Below, one piece after another: positions 10,362-23,371 of a stretch of DNA of 64,000 bases. Made by a program: the position numbers and the translations under genes. Each line of letters begins with the position of its first letter. Positions within the stretch are counted from its first letter, which is position 1. This DNA is from Phragmites australis (lineage: Eukaryota; Streptophyta; Magnoliopsida; Poales; Poaceae): positions 374,501-438,500 of the forward strand of contig NC_084922.1 of the NCBI RefSeq assembly GCF_958298935.1, written 5' to 3'. The notes beneath the pieces were generated by a model that saw nothing but the letters and a program-made list of their open reading frames with translations, was not told the DNA's origin and made no database searches.

Positions 10362-12679
10362 ACATATCCAACTATCAACCACAAGCAAAAACTCTACGAC
10401 CGATGCAGATAGATAGAAGCATGCTCATGACCGAGAGCGCAGTATTTTGAAATGTTTTTTACACCCTGCAGGGGATACTCCTGGACCCACACGACTTGAG
10501 GATCATATGGCTTGCATGAACACACAGATCCATATAAGGGGGTACTCATGTCAACCTTTCCCAATAAGCCCCAACCATTGATGCGGAGGTAATAGAACTA
10601 CTCCTGGAGCAAACTAGCACCTCTTACAAGCCCGCTCGCTCACACTGTCGATGTTCATGCCCAAATGATCACAGCTACAGAGGTATTCGGCTCGCCTTAC
10701 TATTAGATCGGCATGTAGTGAGTAAGGTAAGTGCTAAAGCCGACTACACCGATAATCATTGCTTAAACGACGCAACTGGTCTGAGGTGTCCGGGTTCCTC
10801 TCCCAGCTTGCCCCCGGGACTTTCCTCTGGAGCAAATAACACCCCTAGCACCGCCCACATCTCGTCTCGTACTCACCACTCATCCAACCATCATCAACCC
10901 ATATCCAACATTATGATCATTATGAAAGTAAATAATGCCTATGCTCGCGAACTATAAAACAATTCACCGCTCGACTTCTACCGAATGACCTATGCATTGC
11001 TAAGCATTTTGATTTGACTTGTAACCTAGACATCAGCAACATACTCAAGGCGATAAGGAAAGAATGAATAATAAATCAAGGTAGAAGTAATGCATTCAAC
11101 ATAGGATCTACCCATTTATGCCCGATCTCGACTCGACACATGCAAACATACATAAGCATAGTTCATCAATTTTAGACTTTATTCAATAGAACAAAGGTGC
11201 AATATGCTTAGTTGCTTGCCTTACTGCTCAGGTGGCTGCCGATAATTACCCAAGCAACACTCGCAGAAATCCAAAAGATTGAAGTCGTCTTCAACCACAG
11301 TCGTATCACACTCCGGCTCCTTGTTCACTAAAGAAAAACGCATGCAATGATGAGCATGAGTGAAATGCAATAATACATGCTACACTATGCATATGATGAA
11401 TTTCTATAAAATATGCCATATAAAGCGTGAAAACATTTTTCATAGATAGAACAAGTAATAAGAAGACTAGCAAAATTGGTTTCACCCATTTTGGCTTGCA
11501 ATGAATTAACGATGAATTAATGAAGCTTTAACATAATTAATAAATCTCAAAAATTTAATTGATCTTTTAATGGCTAGGGACATTTTTAATAGGTAGATTA
11601 GGTTATTATAAAACAAAAAAATTAGATTCCTAATTTTTGGAGATCGTATGAATTAACTATGAATTTTACAAGCTATCAGCAAAGGTAGACAAACAGAAAA
11701 AAACCTTTGATGAACACTAAATCCGGATTATCCGGGTTAGGCCGGACACTCCGGGTTCCGAAGTCTCCGGGTGACCCTCTAGGCGGGGGTCCTCTGTCAT
11801 CTTCGGCTGGGACCTCTCGGATACTCCGGGTGATCCTCCGGGAGGGGGTTCTCTGTCATTTTTGGCTGGGGCCGCCCGGATACTCCGGGTTGCTCTAGAA
11901 CAGCCGTTTTGATGGCAAAATTTGGCCGATTTGATTTAGGAGCCTCTCCTAGCCAAAGGGGAACATGTTTGGGATAGTTCATGGGGTCTAGAATTCACTC
12001 ATCCACCTAGAAACTCGATTCCTAACTCAAAACTCATCCAAATTCCCCAAATTGCTCCAAAACCCCAAGAACTCAAGAACTCCACTCTAACTCGAAATCG
12101 ACCAACTAAAACTTGAATTCACTCCATGGGAAGCCTAAGGAACTTACCCAAGATGATTGTGGAGTTGGGTGATCGTCGGGTGATGGAGAAAATGGAGGAA
12201 ATCGCCCGGGAGACGAAGAAATCCGATGTTCCTCATGTTTCAACCTTAAACACCAAAAGAGTCAAAATCGGCTCGAATCCTTCGGGAAAGAGCAAACGAA
12301 TTGGAGGGATGAATAGCTTATGAGCTTGTGATCGCGTAGATACCATGTGCATACCTTGATCTTGCTCCTAGAGAGAAAAATCCGAGGAGAAAGAGAGAGC
12401 TTGAGGGAGAGGGGGGAAGCAGCAGCTGCTGCAAGGGTGTGAGGCGTGGGGAGTGAGGGAGGGTGAGAGCTAGTGGGCTGCCCACTTGGAGAGAGGTGTG
12501 GGGTGGTTGGCCCACATGTGGGCCCCATTTGCTAGAGAAACGAGGCATTTTCAATGCAATTTTTATTCTTTTCTCTTATCCAAATGATTTTAAACGAATT
12601 GCTTTATAGTTACAAAACAAAATCATACAAAATTAAACATAATGCTTAATTATGTAATTACAGATTTTGGGATGTGACA
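10362..12679 (-). mobile_element. Truncated 5' LTR of the Gypsy element
   Basis: On the minus strand the LTR begins TGTCACATCCC at 12,679 and runs collinear with the 3' LTR until about 10,362, where it is fused to mid-protease sequence. Its 3' end, the primer binding site, gag and the start of protease are missing. It preserves the empty target site for the solo LTR found at 1,505-4,555. Confidence 0.8.
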
Positions 12680-13211
12680 GAGGACAAATTCTATCTTGAT
12701 CGCAGCCCACGACATGTTTCATGACAAGTCCGAAAACTACCTTTATGACTACCCAATTACGGAATAGCGTTTGACAGCCTCAAAGTATGCCACTACACAT
12801 TATGGGAATCAATGAGATCTCATGTCTAAGGATCTTGCATGTACATCATTTGACATAAAAATTGATAGCACATCATAAATAATAATCCTAGCAGTATCTC
12901 AAGATGAGTCTATCCAATATTATGTACTCTAACATAAATATCCACATTATTGACTTAGTGTCTCTATACCTATGATCTATGAATCGTGATCATCAATCAA
13001 TACATGTGCTGGTCTTATGTATCATCACAATGATATGCGACCAATGATCGACTAAGAATAACATCATGATATAAACAAAGAGTTTCATAAACAACTCATA
13101 CTTGCCAATCAATATAAAACGTAGTCATTCTTGGAATAACATATTATTCAAAAGTACATTAACATAGACGTGTGATATAATCATTATTATGATTGCCTCT
13201 AGGGCATATCA
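12680..13211 (-). mobile_element. Copia-like LTR fragment
   Basis: Read from 13,211 on the minus strand the sequence starts TGATATGCCCTAGAGGCAAT, the familiar opening of many grass Ty1/Copia LTRs. AT-rich sequence with no ORF follows. The other end lies against the Gypsy LTR terminus at 12,679. No internal domain or second LTR is visible and no target duplication was found, so it is a solo or truncated LTR. Confidence 0.55.
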
Positions 13212-13290
13212 CCTTCATCCTCATCTCCCAACACGAGAGAGTGATGCTCCGATGATAGCAGCTTAGCAAGGCTTGTGAGCGGTGCACTAA

Positions 13291-13699
13291 GGGTGTGCTT
13301 GGGTTGCTGCATCCGAATCTATATATACGAAAAACTTGCATCCGCTCATATATTCTCGTAGATAAGTCTGTTTGGTTATCTGTATGGTGAATGTAACCTG
13401 CATGAGTTATCGTGGCTATACGATATGCCCAAATCAAACTTCACTCGCATTCAGACTGAACGGAGGCAGGTTGCATGAGCTACAGTGTCAATAAGACCTA
13501 CTCGTCAGTCTCATTTCACAGGGTCATTACATCCACTTATATAGACAACCAAACACCTTCACGAGTTCATTGTATCTGCCATTGCATCCGCTCATGCAGC
13601 TAAGCAAACACTTTTCTCAAGAGTTATATAGCTTCCTCAGCCTGTTTCCACTCAGTTAAGCTATACGATACAACCTCTGTATTACCATCAAACACATCC
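13291..13699. mobile_element. Tourist/PIF-Harbinger-type MITE
   Basis: This 409-bp element has inverted ends GGGTGTGCTTGGGTTG and GGATGTGTTTGATGGT and is flanked by TAA on both sides (13,288-13,290 and 13,700-13,702), the 3-bp target duplication of the PIF/Harbinger superfamily. It contains no ORF. The interior is diverged and partly self-complementary. Short flanking unique sequence (13,703-13,840) shows no gene. Confidence 0.75.
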
Positions 13700-13849
13700 T
13701 AAGTGGTCCTTCCTGCAAGCGCACACACAATTCTCATTAAGGCAGGACCACGTTCCTGAGTCAATCACTGCCGTTGCACCCACAAACAAGCAGAAAAAAG
13801 TTAACCTTCGGGCCGTGGGCCGTTGCATGCTGTGCTAGTTGAGCATGGT

Positions 13850-13941
13850 GAGTTTTTTATTTTTATCATTAATATTTAAATAAATAGACCCCTCGTATCA
13901 ATATTTGTACAAATAGACGTCTACCGTCCTTTGAAAGGGCT
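13850..13941 (+). repeat. Left terminal inverted repeat of the 12.7-kb MULE
   Basis: It matches the reverse complement of 26,487-26,585 through the GAGTTTTTTATTTT terminus, an ATTAATATTTAAA block, an ATATTTGTA(C/T)AAATAG block and CCGTCCTTTGAAAG. Beyond about 13,950 the match fades. Confidence 0.8.
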
Positions 13942-14574
13942 ATAGTACTTTCAGAGGTTGCTAAGGATGTCATGATTGCATCCTTGCCGCCCTCTCAGAG
14001 GACGGGGTAGGGCCCACCCCTAGCACCATCGTGCAGCGCCCGGCGGTTAGCCCATGCCGCCTTCCTAGGGGTGGTTAGCCCCACCGCTTGGAAATTTGAT
14101 TTTTTTTTAATTTAACTTTTGTATAAGTCAATTTAAAAAATAGTGTACATTCATTCAGTGAAAAATATTAGTTGTGCAAAAAGTGGTCAAAATGGCATCA
14201 CAAAGTAGTTACATTTTGAAAAAATTGGATCGATGTAAATTAATCAATATTTGTTTATTTATTTAATGAAAAAATATATGAGTAATTTTTTAGTGATGTA
14301 ATATTGGGAGGATACAAAATCTAATTTTTCAAACAATTGTAGTTGTGAAGCACTATTAGCATAATACCGGCACTGAGGTTACACACGCTGACAAACATTA
14401 TATGGGATATGAGGTTTGTCGTTGTTGCGCGAATAGACCCTAACCATAAAGATATGATGGCAACAAACTTTGACATATATAGTACGCCTAAAGACTAACC
14501 TAATAGCGTACCGCTGCTAATCCTAACATGCCTTAGTGAGTGAAAATATGTCGGGTTATAATGGATACTCTCTA

Positions 14575-14860
14575 CTGAGTGCACCTAGGATATTTTCCTT
14601 TCTCAAAGCATCGGGGCCACCCGCCTTAGCGCGACGAGCTCTCTCCCGCTTCCTTGCCCTCTCTACTTCGCATTCTTGAGCCGCGGTGAGCTCCTCCCCT
14701 GCCTTCCTCATGCGCTCCTCCTCCTGCTGCTTCAACTGTAGTTCCTGCTGCTGTTGCTCGTACTCCCGACATTCGTACGCTTCCCTCCTACACCATATGC
14801 TTATGTCGACTCACCGCTTTTGGTCTAATTTTGCTGTATGTCGAGCCATTCCATGAAGTC
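14575..14860 (-). pseudogene. MULE-borne charged ORF (copy 1), frameshifted
   Basis: This block matches the forward-strand block at 35,338-35,619 and a third copy at about 60,730-60,990. In the best copy it reads as a very charged Lys/Arg/Glu-rich, probably coiled-coil C-terminus ending KCKYPRCTQ-stop. Here the frame is broken before that ending. I do not recognise the family; its recurrence in three copies of the same element suggests a true element-encoded protein. Confidence 0.5.
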
Positions 14861-15230
14861 ACAAATAGGTGGAGGAGACTGGACAAATTAAACAAGATGT
14901 GAGATTAGTAAAACAGTGCATGAAATCGTATGAAAAGTGCCACATAATTGATTTATGTCGCTATACCGGTGGATACTCATACGGTCCATATTGAGGCTTG
15001 TCGTATTGGTAATTGGCACACATGAAGAAGCGTATGTCGTAGGTGTAGGAGATGTCCTGGAACTCGCGAAGCCTACAAAGGTCACCACAGAAGCACATCG
15101 ATGGTTCGACCCCCCGAGGGATGAAAATCTTCCAATGTTTCTTGGGTGGGCTTGGTGGAGCAGAGAAAGATATTGCAGTTGAAAGAGCTGAGGAATGAGT
15201 GGTCTATCCATGGATAAGGGTGGGGTTATT

Positions 15231-18200
15231 TGTAGGACCCTATTTCTGGGATCTCTTGTGCCTCCTGTATTAGTCCCTGGATCAAGAAGCTGATATGCAC
15301 AGTATAACAGTTATAGTATTAAAGTCAAACTTCGTACATAAGTATAAAGGTTACAGAGTAAAAAAGTTACAAACCATAGCGTATCTTACAAACCTGGCCG
15401 AACGGCCAACAAAAGCACAGCAAAAAGCAGAAATGCAAGCCACAAGCAGCTAGGGTGCGAAGACTCTAGAGACTACACTTCATCCTCACCTTCACCTCCG
15501 GCGTTGGCAGGGTCTGCCTCTTCATCTGAATGATAGTAAGAGTGAGTACGAAAGGTACTCAGCAAGCCCTATACTATTTCAAAGTGTTGTTAGATGCCTA
15601 AATGGGTAATTCAAGGATAAGGCTTTACGGTTTAGTTTTAAACGTAAAGCGGTTTATGCAGGTATTCCATTGTATCATTTATTATTAACTTTAAAGCCGT
15701 TTTAAATAGTTTAAAACCGGGTAACAAGCTTTATCTGGGGTTTTTCGGTCTTGGGAGGGGCTACACCTCACTTCGCAGTCCCTATTATCACATCTGGTGT
15801 ACTTCTAGTACTACACAGCTTCTGACGGATCGAGCCAGGAATCTCATCACACGGACATCTAGTCCACACACTCACTCATCAAGACACACGCACCCGGAGT
15901 CTAATCATCAGGGTTACTCCTTTTGCATGTCTATGACCGTGGACATAGCTATTCGAATAGATTTACACTCTGTAGATGTTGTACAACTTTACCCATGCGA
16001 TATGCTCAGCTCCAACCATTGTAAGCGGAGGAGCGAATTATATCGAGACCCTCCAAACACCTTTCCTGCAGGGCTTTTCTACGAGACACCCCAAGTACCA
16101 AAGACCATGTTCAGAATACCAGAATGGCTATACCATCTCTCAAAATATTTAACAGAGGATCAGATGGACACTTGGCTTTTCGCTGCTCCCTAGCCACCTA
16201 GTATGATGCCCAACCCAGTCCGATGAAAGAAAAGGCAAGTCCTGCCCATTCAGGACGCATGGTTGCACAGGGCTGGCTAAGCATGACGAAGCAATGACTC
16301 GGTCCTTAACCGGCCAGAGCAAGTATCTTCTGGCAATGAACACCACAAAGGTGACTCAAGCCCCTAGGAGCATCCTCGTCCAGAGTACTACTCCACCTGC
16401 CCCCGTCAAAACAGTTTTCACCCATTTTTACACATCTCCCACCATATCCCACACAATTTTAAGGATTTCACAACCATCACGAAATTCATAACCATCAAGG
16501 ATTTATGGTATATGAGTTAACATTGATATCAGTAAATTATTATCTCCGAAGAGGTGTATTTTAAAAGCGACGTCTCTGAGGAGGCGTATTCAATCCCAAG
16601 CATGCTAGGTATCAAGGTGTCGTCTATTGTTTAATATAGATAACAACAGGTAATCCTAGGATGATATGTATTTTGTGTGACATTATTCAAGGCATGGCAA
16701 GTGTTTATTAGGATTATCTATTACAAGTAGTTTGTAAAAGCCTAATACATAGCACATGCAATAATAGTTCAGTTTTAGTTGATCATGTAGATTATTTAGA
16801 AATCATAGGTTCAGTATGATCAAGGAGATAGGACTTTCCTTCTCCGAAGTTCTTTTCAAAGTCTTGGTTGTAGTTAGGATCCTCCTCGCTCTTGATGTTT
16901 CCAGCGCAGCACTCGCAGAACTCTGGTTGCTCTGCAATTGCGACTACGATCAATAGTGGCTATACTAGAGAATATTCAAATAACACCAAATAGAAAACCA
17001 AATGAGCCCTAATGGATATGGCAATGTGACAGATGAGTAGATCTAGATTTTAGATGAATTTCGGCGAAAGAATCGCCGAAATCGGAGACAGAATGGAGAA
17101 GTTATGGCTCCTAAAAGATTTAATCTAAATTAAATTGGAAAATACCAAATGGCACTATTAATGAGTGGGTCGGGGCCCACTAAATAGTAACATAGACCCA
17201 CATGAACAGTGATCAATTGGGCTGAGATGGGCTCGGATTGGGCTGGATCCGGCCGAGCTTGGGCTGCATAGTGTCGGGCTGCATAGTATCAGCCCGCTCG
17301 GGTTTGGGCTGGGTGGCTTAGCGGGCTACGAGAGCTGGGCCAAGCCAGCGATGCTCGGGCCGAGCCGTGGCCCACTTGGCCAGGCCGAGTCACGGCCTTT
17401 GGCCGGTCCATGCGAGCGTGTGGGCGCGCGGGCACATTGGCACAGCGCGAGTGGCGGAGGGGAGGGGAAAAAGTGGTCGGCGGTGAGAAATCCACTGCGG
17501 TGCGCACGGGGAAGCTCGCTGACGTGGGATTCTGACGGGGTTTCACGACGGGAAGTCGACGTCGGGCTTCTTCGAGGTACGGTGGATGCAGCGAGGAGCT
17601 CGTCGATGGTGGCCGATGACGAGATCAATACCAGTTGGCGGCCGAAGAGGGGCATTGGCACGGCCAAAAATCAGGCAGCACCTCCCCTATACTGGGAGGC
17701 GCCAACCCGTACAGAAAAAGGGGCCTAAGGCCTCTAGGCATCACGGCATGATGGCCAGCCACACACACGGAGCACCAATACACTGACATTGAGCGAAAGC
17801 ACAGCGGCGAAAGTCAAACACACAGCGGCGCACAGCAACCGGGCAAGAGAGAGCACATGGTCGTCTACGCGCTATCTAGGAGGGGGTGCTAGGGGCTTGG
17901 GGTGCTCACCGTGCTCAAGGACGACGAGAAGCGGGACGGCGGCTGGTGATTCCTCAAAGAGGTGGAGACGACGCTGCTCGGCTATTGGCGCGAACGGGCT
18001 CCCGTCGGGCTTTCGATGAACAGGCAGCGACACAGAGGCAGCGTCAAGGTCCTGGAGCTCCTCGGCAGCACATGGTCAGAGGATTGACGGCAGCGAGATG
18101 TGGTGGCGTGTAATGGCGACGACGGCGGTGGAATGGGGGGAAAGGGGGAGAAGAGAGGTCGGGACGGCACTATTTATAGCGGGAAAGGGAGCACAGAGGG

Positions 18201-19093
18201 GTGGTGCGCGCATGATGTCGGGCGGATGTCGGCGGTAGCACGACGGTAAGGTGGCGGAGCGATGCCCACCATTTTTCCCGCGGCGTGGGCGTTCTGCGCC
18301 GTCCACATGCAGGCGGGGCCCGAAAGTCGCGCAGCGCCAGGCCCTCGGGCTGCGGGGGAGAGAGAGCGGAGAGGACGGCGGTATGGGGGGGGAGAGCAAG
18401 TGGCTCACCGGTGTCATCGCGCCGGAGGAGGAAGGAGATAGCGCGGAAGCGGGCTGGGTGGATGAGCGACACGTGGACGGCGCAGCGAGGACGGGGCGCG
18501 AGCGCGCGCGGCCGAACGGCTGGGCCAGCTCAGTGCGCTGGTGGGCTTAGCGCGGGAGAAGAGTGAGGGAATGGAGGGAAAACGGGCTGGCTCAGTGGGC
18601 TGAACAGAGAGAGAAAAGGGGGATTCGGCCCGGGGAGAAGGAAATAGCAAAAATGGTTGTGGGATTAAATTCAAATGAGAGATTTGAATTTGAATTTAAC
18701 TTTGGATTAGGATCAATTTAAATGGAAATATTTGAATTATGAGATAGAGATAAAGCTCTGAGATTTAGGAATATGATTTCAATCAAAAATATTTAAATTC
18801 GATTTGGATCTGAGTTCGAAAGAATCTAAGAAAATATTGGAATTGAGAGACATTCAAATCAGACCTCCACTCAAGAAAGCATAAAAACCATAAACCAATT
18901 GCGTATAAATAAACTTAAGGCAGGGATTACTTTAAAATAAATTTGGCGCATTTTGAAATACTTAGCCAATTAATACTAGTTTATATAATCATATACATAT
19001 TTCCTTGATTTTATTTGGTTTAATTTACTATAGAAAAATTAAATTTGCACTGAAATTTGCTATTAATTAATATGCTAAATTCAGAATGTTATA
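15231..19093 (-). mobile_element. 3.9-kb LTR inserted in the MULE
   Basis: The insertion lies between perfect TTATT duplications (15,226-15,230 and 19,094-19,098). The related element at 61,380-61,410 retains the uninterrupted site, which proves the boundaries. On the minus strand it starts TATAACATTCTGAATTTAGC, a one-base decayed form of the TGTAACA-type opening of Gypsy LTRs, and ends GGGTCCTACA. No gag or pol is present, so it is a long solo LTR or a non-coding derivative. The GC-rich ORFs at 17,290-18,670 overlap on both strands and have no recognisable domains. Confidence 0.75.
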
Positions 19094-19199
19094 TTATTTA
19101 TGGTGGCTGGGGGCTAGTGCATATACTGAGTGCATGGGCTTGGTTGGGAGTTGGAGCATAGGACTCCCTATGAAATATGAAAAAGTTATGCCATTGATG

Positions 19200-19430
19200 C
19201 TAGACAGAGATTCTCTGTGTCAGGATAGAGGTATTGTCATTTAATTTATGATTAATGCTCTACTATGTGGTCACTTCATGTCTACAGCCTACGTCATGAC
19301 AGAGGTGTTGTCTTTTTATGGTTAAAGCTAAGTTGTGTGGTCACTTCGTGTCTAGAGCTAGACTCAGGACAAATGTGTTGTTATTTCATACTTGAAGCTC
19401 TATCGTGTGGTCACTTCGTGTATAAGTATA
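19200..19430 (-). repeat. Internal repeat array of the MULE family (3 units)
   Basis: GTGTGGTCACTTC(A/G)TGTCTA-type units occur at about 19,265, 19,335 and 19,398, spaced 62-70 bp, each followed by an AGGACA...GTGTTGT(C/T)...TT block. The same unit occurs in reverse orientation at 34,160-34,545 and 39,490-39,640. It is non-coding and specific to this element family within the window. Confidence 0.7.
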
Positions 19431-19831
19431 TTTCTAAGTAATATTTTTCATATATTGGATAGAATTGTGCTTGGATAGTATATTAATACAATAAATGTAC
19501 CATCACATTGATTAGACATAAAATTCACAAATAGTTTATAACATAGTACGTTAATATAAGACAGTAACCATATACCTATCGAACTGAACTAATGAAATGA
19601 AAATGTAAACAAAAGAAATAGTCGTGGCTGTCATTTGCATAGTTCTTAGTGGATAGATGTTGAATACCTAGAACATCTCAAGATGGCAGAGGAAAGTGGC
19701 GACACAAATTAGCGGAAGAATGCCAGTTGTGCCAGTCAATGCTATCAGGGTAAGATGGTTGTCATCTCCGAGATGGTGATGCGAAGTTGTAAGGATGGGT
19801 ACTAGCAAATTCACCATCATTTTCAGGGTAA

Positions 19832-20683
19832 TTAATGTCCTCTGGAGATGAAGGCCGGAGGGAGGGGTCGTTGTGGCATGAAATCATCGTCGTCGTCGTC
19901 ATCTTGAGCTATCATGGTAGTAGCATATCCTATTTCATTGTCGATTGTATGGCATCTCAATGTGATGTGTGAACGTCCTCTTACAGTGTTCCTTGAACCT
20001 TCTCCTATATTGCTATTGGAACATCGAGGCATTGGGGGTATAAAATCATTATCCTCATCGTCCTCATCGATTTGTGGGTGAGTAATAGAGGGCACCCCTA
20101 TACCCCTTAGGTTTGCTAAACGCTGTTGTCTTCTACGCGAACCGGACATCGCACCCCTGCTGAATAGCATATACATCACCAAAAAGTTTGTGATTTCTTT
20201 GTTGATCAATTGTGCATCTTCCAAGAATACCTAACGCAAAAGAGGAGCATTTGAATCAATGGAAAAGGGATAAGTAGTATGACAAAATAGAAAATGACGA
20301 ACCTGAATGTAGGATGCATATTGGTCGGGTAACATCACTATTGTTCTTTGCTTCCTAGAGAAACCTAGCACAGAAGGATGGTCGGCCAGTTCGCACACCC
20401 TGAGATGCATTTGATGTTGCTCGTGCAAGAGGACCCTAAGGTCCTCGGTAGTTACATGTTGGAGCAGAGCGGTTAACGCAGAACAGAAGGGTCTTGCATG
20501 CAATTTGTCCACGACTTGTATTAGTTTGTTCTCCTTGAAGGGATTATACTTCCCTTCATGTATAACATGCAAGAAGGTATTAAGTGCTATATGGATTGTT
20601 ATAGGTGTCCATGGAAAGCCTGTACTCAAAGATCTCGCCATAGATTTATTGATCTTCACTGCAACATTATGGCTCTGCACCAA
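19832..20683 (-). CDS. Unrecognised two-exon gene carried by the MULE
   Basis: Exon 1 (20,683-20,303) ends ...YASYIQ at a CAG|GTTCGT donor. Exon 2 starts at 20,230 after a TTAG acceptor and continues VFLEDAQLINKEITNF to a stop at 19,832. The joined product is about 258 residues. The first part is mixed-helix sequence with many Leu/His (TALLQHVTTEDLRVLLHEQ). The second part has a basic patch (SGSRRRQQR) and acidic runs (DEDDEDND; DDDDDDD). A diverged, broken copy lies at 62,393-62,944. I know no family for it. Conservation of the intron position and both exons in two copies argues that it is, or was, a real element gene. Confidence 0.55.
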
Positions 20684-21838
20684 AGCACGAGTCCCCGATT
20701 ATTTAAGAAATATTAAATAAGTATTAAATATTATAATTAATATGTAACAAAGCTTAATAAATAAATAACAAATAAATTAAAAATAATTCATCCCTGAAGG
20801 TTTAGAATTTATTGTAATTAGCTGTGACTACATGATTTTGGATGCTCCTTTGCTTGGAGAATAAACTTTGCATGGGTGTAGAAGTAACATCTATCCCTTT
20901 GATCATAATCCAAAGTGAAAGCCTATTTTAAGCACTTATCCTAAAGCAAGCAATCCTTATGTGTTGAACGGTTCATACAATTACATGCTTGATGCTAGAG
21001 CTACAATCACATGGTTGATGTTAAAGTCTACCCCAAACTGCAACATCAAAGCCGAGGATGAGGAATGGGTGAACTCGTTAAAGAAATGCAACTAGTGTGC
21101 GGTCACGTGGGATTAAGAAATGCAGTAATGATATAGTAAGTTGTATATAGAAAGTAGACACATCCAAATTTGTAAGACTAGTTCATGAATCAAAGATGCA
21201 TCATGAAACAAACATGTAAGTTACAATAGCAAAGGTAAAATCCTACTGCTATCTCCCTAGCTGCCCTTGGCCGTTTCCACCATCATGGTCCTGTAGCTGC
21301 TGCCGCCGGTTCACCCTCACGTGACCCCTAGAGTAGGTCAGGGCGTTCGGTGGACCAACATGCTTGGTAGGCCTAGTAGCGATCACATGTGTCAAGGCCT
21401 CCTCCATTGTCTGCTACGTCGATAGTGGAGCACTGGGCAACTGGGACCGCGTGACGATGTCGTAGTCCGGTGTAGTCCCAAAGAAGTCCCTCACGAGGTC
21501 GAATGGGGGGTTCTGGCCCAGGCTCAGCCTCCTGACTCGGGTATGATGACTGCGATGGTGCCACAGTCATCCATGTATAATCACTCAAGAGGCCTATGAA
21601 CGGATGAATTTATTAGATACGGTATATGTGCAAATGAATGTATTAGTATAAAATACAATGTTGTACCTCTATGGTATGCAGGAACAGCAGTAGATGGCAA
21701 GGCGTGAGTGTTGAATGGTGCAGGTCTGAACGGTGGACGTGCGAATGGTCGAGGTGCAGATGAAGACATCCCGGCTTCATCACTGTAGTAACATGCGGAA
21801 CATATTAGATATACTATTGAATATATTGAATGTGGTAG
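20684..21838. other. MULE interior, no recognised gene
   Basis: AT-rich DNA (20,700-21,240) is followed by a more GC-balanced stretch. A short minus-strand ORF (21,588-21,373) rich in Pro, Ser and Glu may be the C-terminal tail of the PMD protein, separated from the rest by the solo LTR. No catalytic motif was seen. Confidence 0.4.
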
Positions 21839-23166
21839 TGTCAGAGGGTGAACTCCTCAAGTGGGGATCCGGAGGGACCCCCCTTTGAGATTCGGTCGGG
21901 GGATGATTCTGAACCCGCTTCGTAGATGAAATAAATGGGAGTAAATGAGATGCAGGTGGAGGTGGAATGATCGGATGCAGGAAGGAGTAAATGCTTTTAG
22001 ACAGGTTCGGGCCGCACTGAGCGTAACATCCTACTCCTGTGTGTATGCTATAAATGCTCTGAGAATATTTCTCTGAGGATCTGCGGTGTTACAAGAATAT
22101 TTGTCTAAGTCTAGAGCTTCGTGCTCCTTGTTGTTATTTGAGAGTCGTCTGGTGTTTTGTGTTTCGGTGTTGGTCCTTTTTCTTTCTCCGGGGAGCTCGA
22201 CCCGCTTATATACCCGTCGGGGCGGTAGCGTGCCCAGAAAGGATGGCGCGAGTTCTAAGGCGCCATAAATGGAAAGCAACCATCACGGGTTGCTGCGCGA
22301 GGTGACGGAGAGGGTTGAAGACGCGCCCCCCGTCTGGTCTTGTTCGTCATCATTCGGCTTTTCGGTGAGTGCCCCGGGGAGGGCCCACCGGGCAGCCACT
22401 GAGCAGCCCCGTGTGCCTGCCCGGTCAGAGCAAACCTGACATAGCAGGGCGGCAGAAGGTGTGCCTCAAGCTCTGCGATGTTATCCCGAGGCGCGCCGGA
22501 TGATGCGCGATGGGACCCGTGCATTAAATGTCTCCACGCCTCACTGCCAGGCCGTGGCAGGGACTGACAGCAGGCGTGGAGGGAGTGGTTGGAAATGACA
22601 GGCCACGCGCCCTCTTAAATGCAGCATCGAGCCTCTCACCGGTTGACACCTCACCGCTGAGCCTCTGTGGGGACCACCGGCGAAGGACTTCTCAGGCCCT
22701 CGAGGAACTGTGAGTGCTCGGGGGTTACTGTTCGCAGCCCCGAGCACTCTCTCCCGGATATGCCCTCTCTTGATCCTCGGGAAACCGAGTGCTCGGGGGC
22801 CACTGTTCACGGCCCCGAGCACTCTCTCCCGGAAATGACTTTCCTTGGGTCCTCGGGGGACTCGGGGGGCACTGTTTGCAGCCCCGAGCACTCTTTCCCG
22901 GAACTTGGCTTTTCTTATCATCGGAGAACTTGGGTGCTCGGGGACCACTGTGCATGGCCCCGAGCACCCTCTTCCCGGCACTTGGTCTTCTCGGATCATC
23001 GGGGAACTCGGGTACTCGAGGACCACTGTTCATGGCCCCGAGCGCCCTCTCCCGGAACATGGTCTTCTCAGACCTCGGGGAAATAACCCCCGAGGGAGGG
23101 CGCCACGTGGCACTCTGCTGTTCTGGCCTCGGGACTCGGGGACCCCTGGTTCCTGTGTAACCGACA
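21839..23166 (-). mobile_element. Solo LTR, third copy of the nested-LTR family
   Basis: This 1,328-bp element is flanked by a perfect GGTAG duplication (21,834-21,838 and 23,167-23,171). On the minus strand it starts TGTCGGTTACACAGGAACC and ends CCTCTGACA. It has a TATATAAG box near 22,210 and the GC-rich repeat zone (22,700-23,090) built of about 60-bp units containing CCCCGAGCACTCTCTCCCGG. It is the same family as the solo LTRs at 1,505-4,555 but lacks their six-fold CACGTG amplification. It split the PMD region of the host MULE. Confidence 0.87.
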
Positions 23167-23371
23167 GGTAGTATATTGGAACACATTACCTGAGAGGCCT
23201 ATGATTGGTGAAAGTGTTGGCACTAGCAATGGTCTAGGTGTCAGCGTTGATAAGTATGTAGGTGCACCTAAAATATTTTTCAAAATTAATGCATCAGTAA
23301 TAATAGAATATCGCTAACTACGTGTGCTGTGAAAAATGTGTACCTGTTGTGTCCGGCCCTAGAGGCCGTGG

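Noticed and set aside
17289..18674. GC-rich overlapping ORFs on both strands inside the 3.9-kb LTR
   Set aside because: No recognisable domain, no splice structure, several frames open at once; composition effect within LTR sequence.
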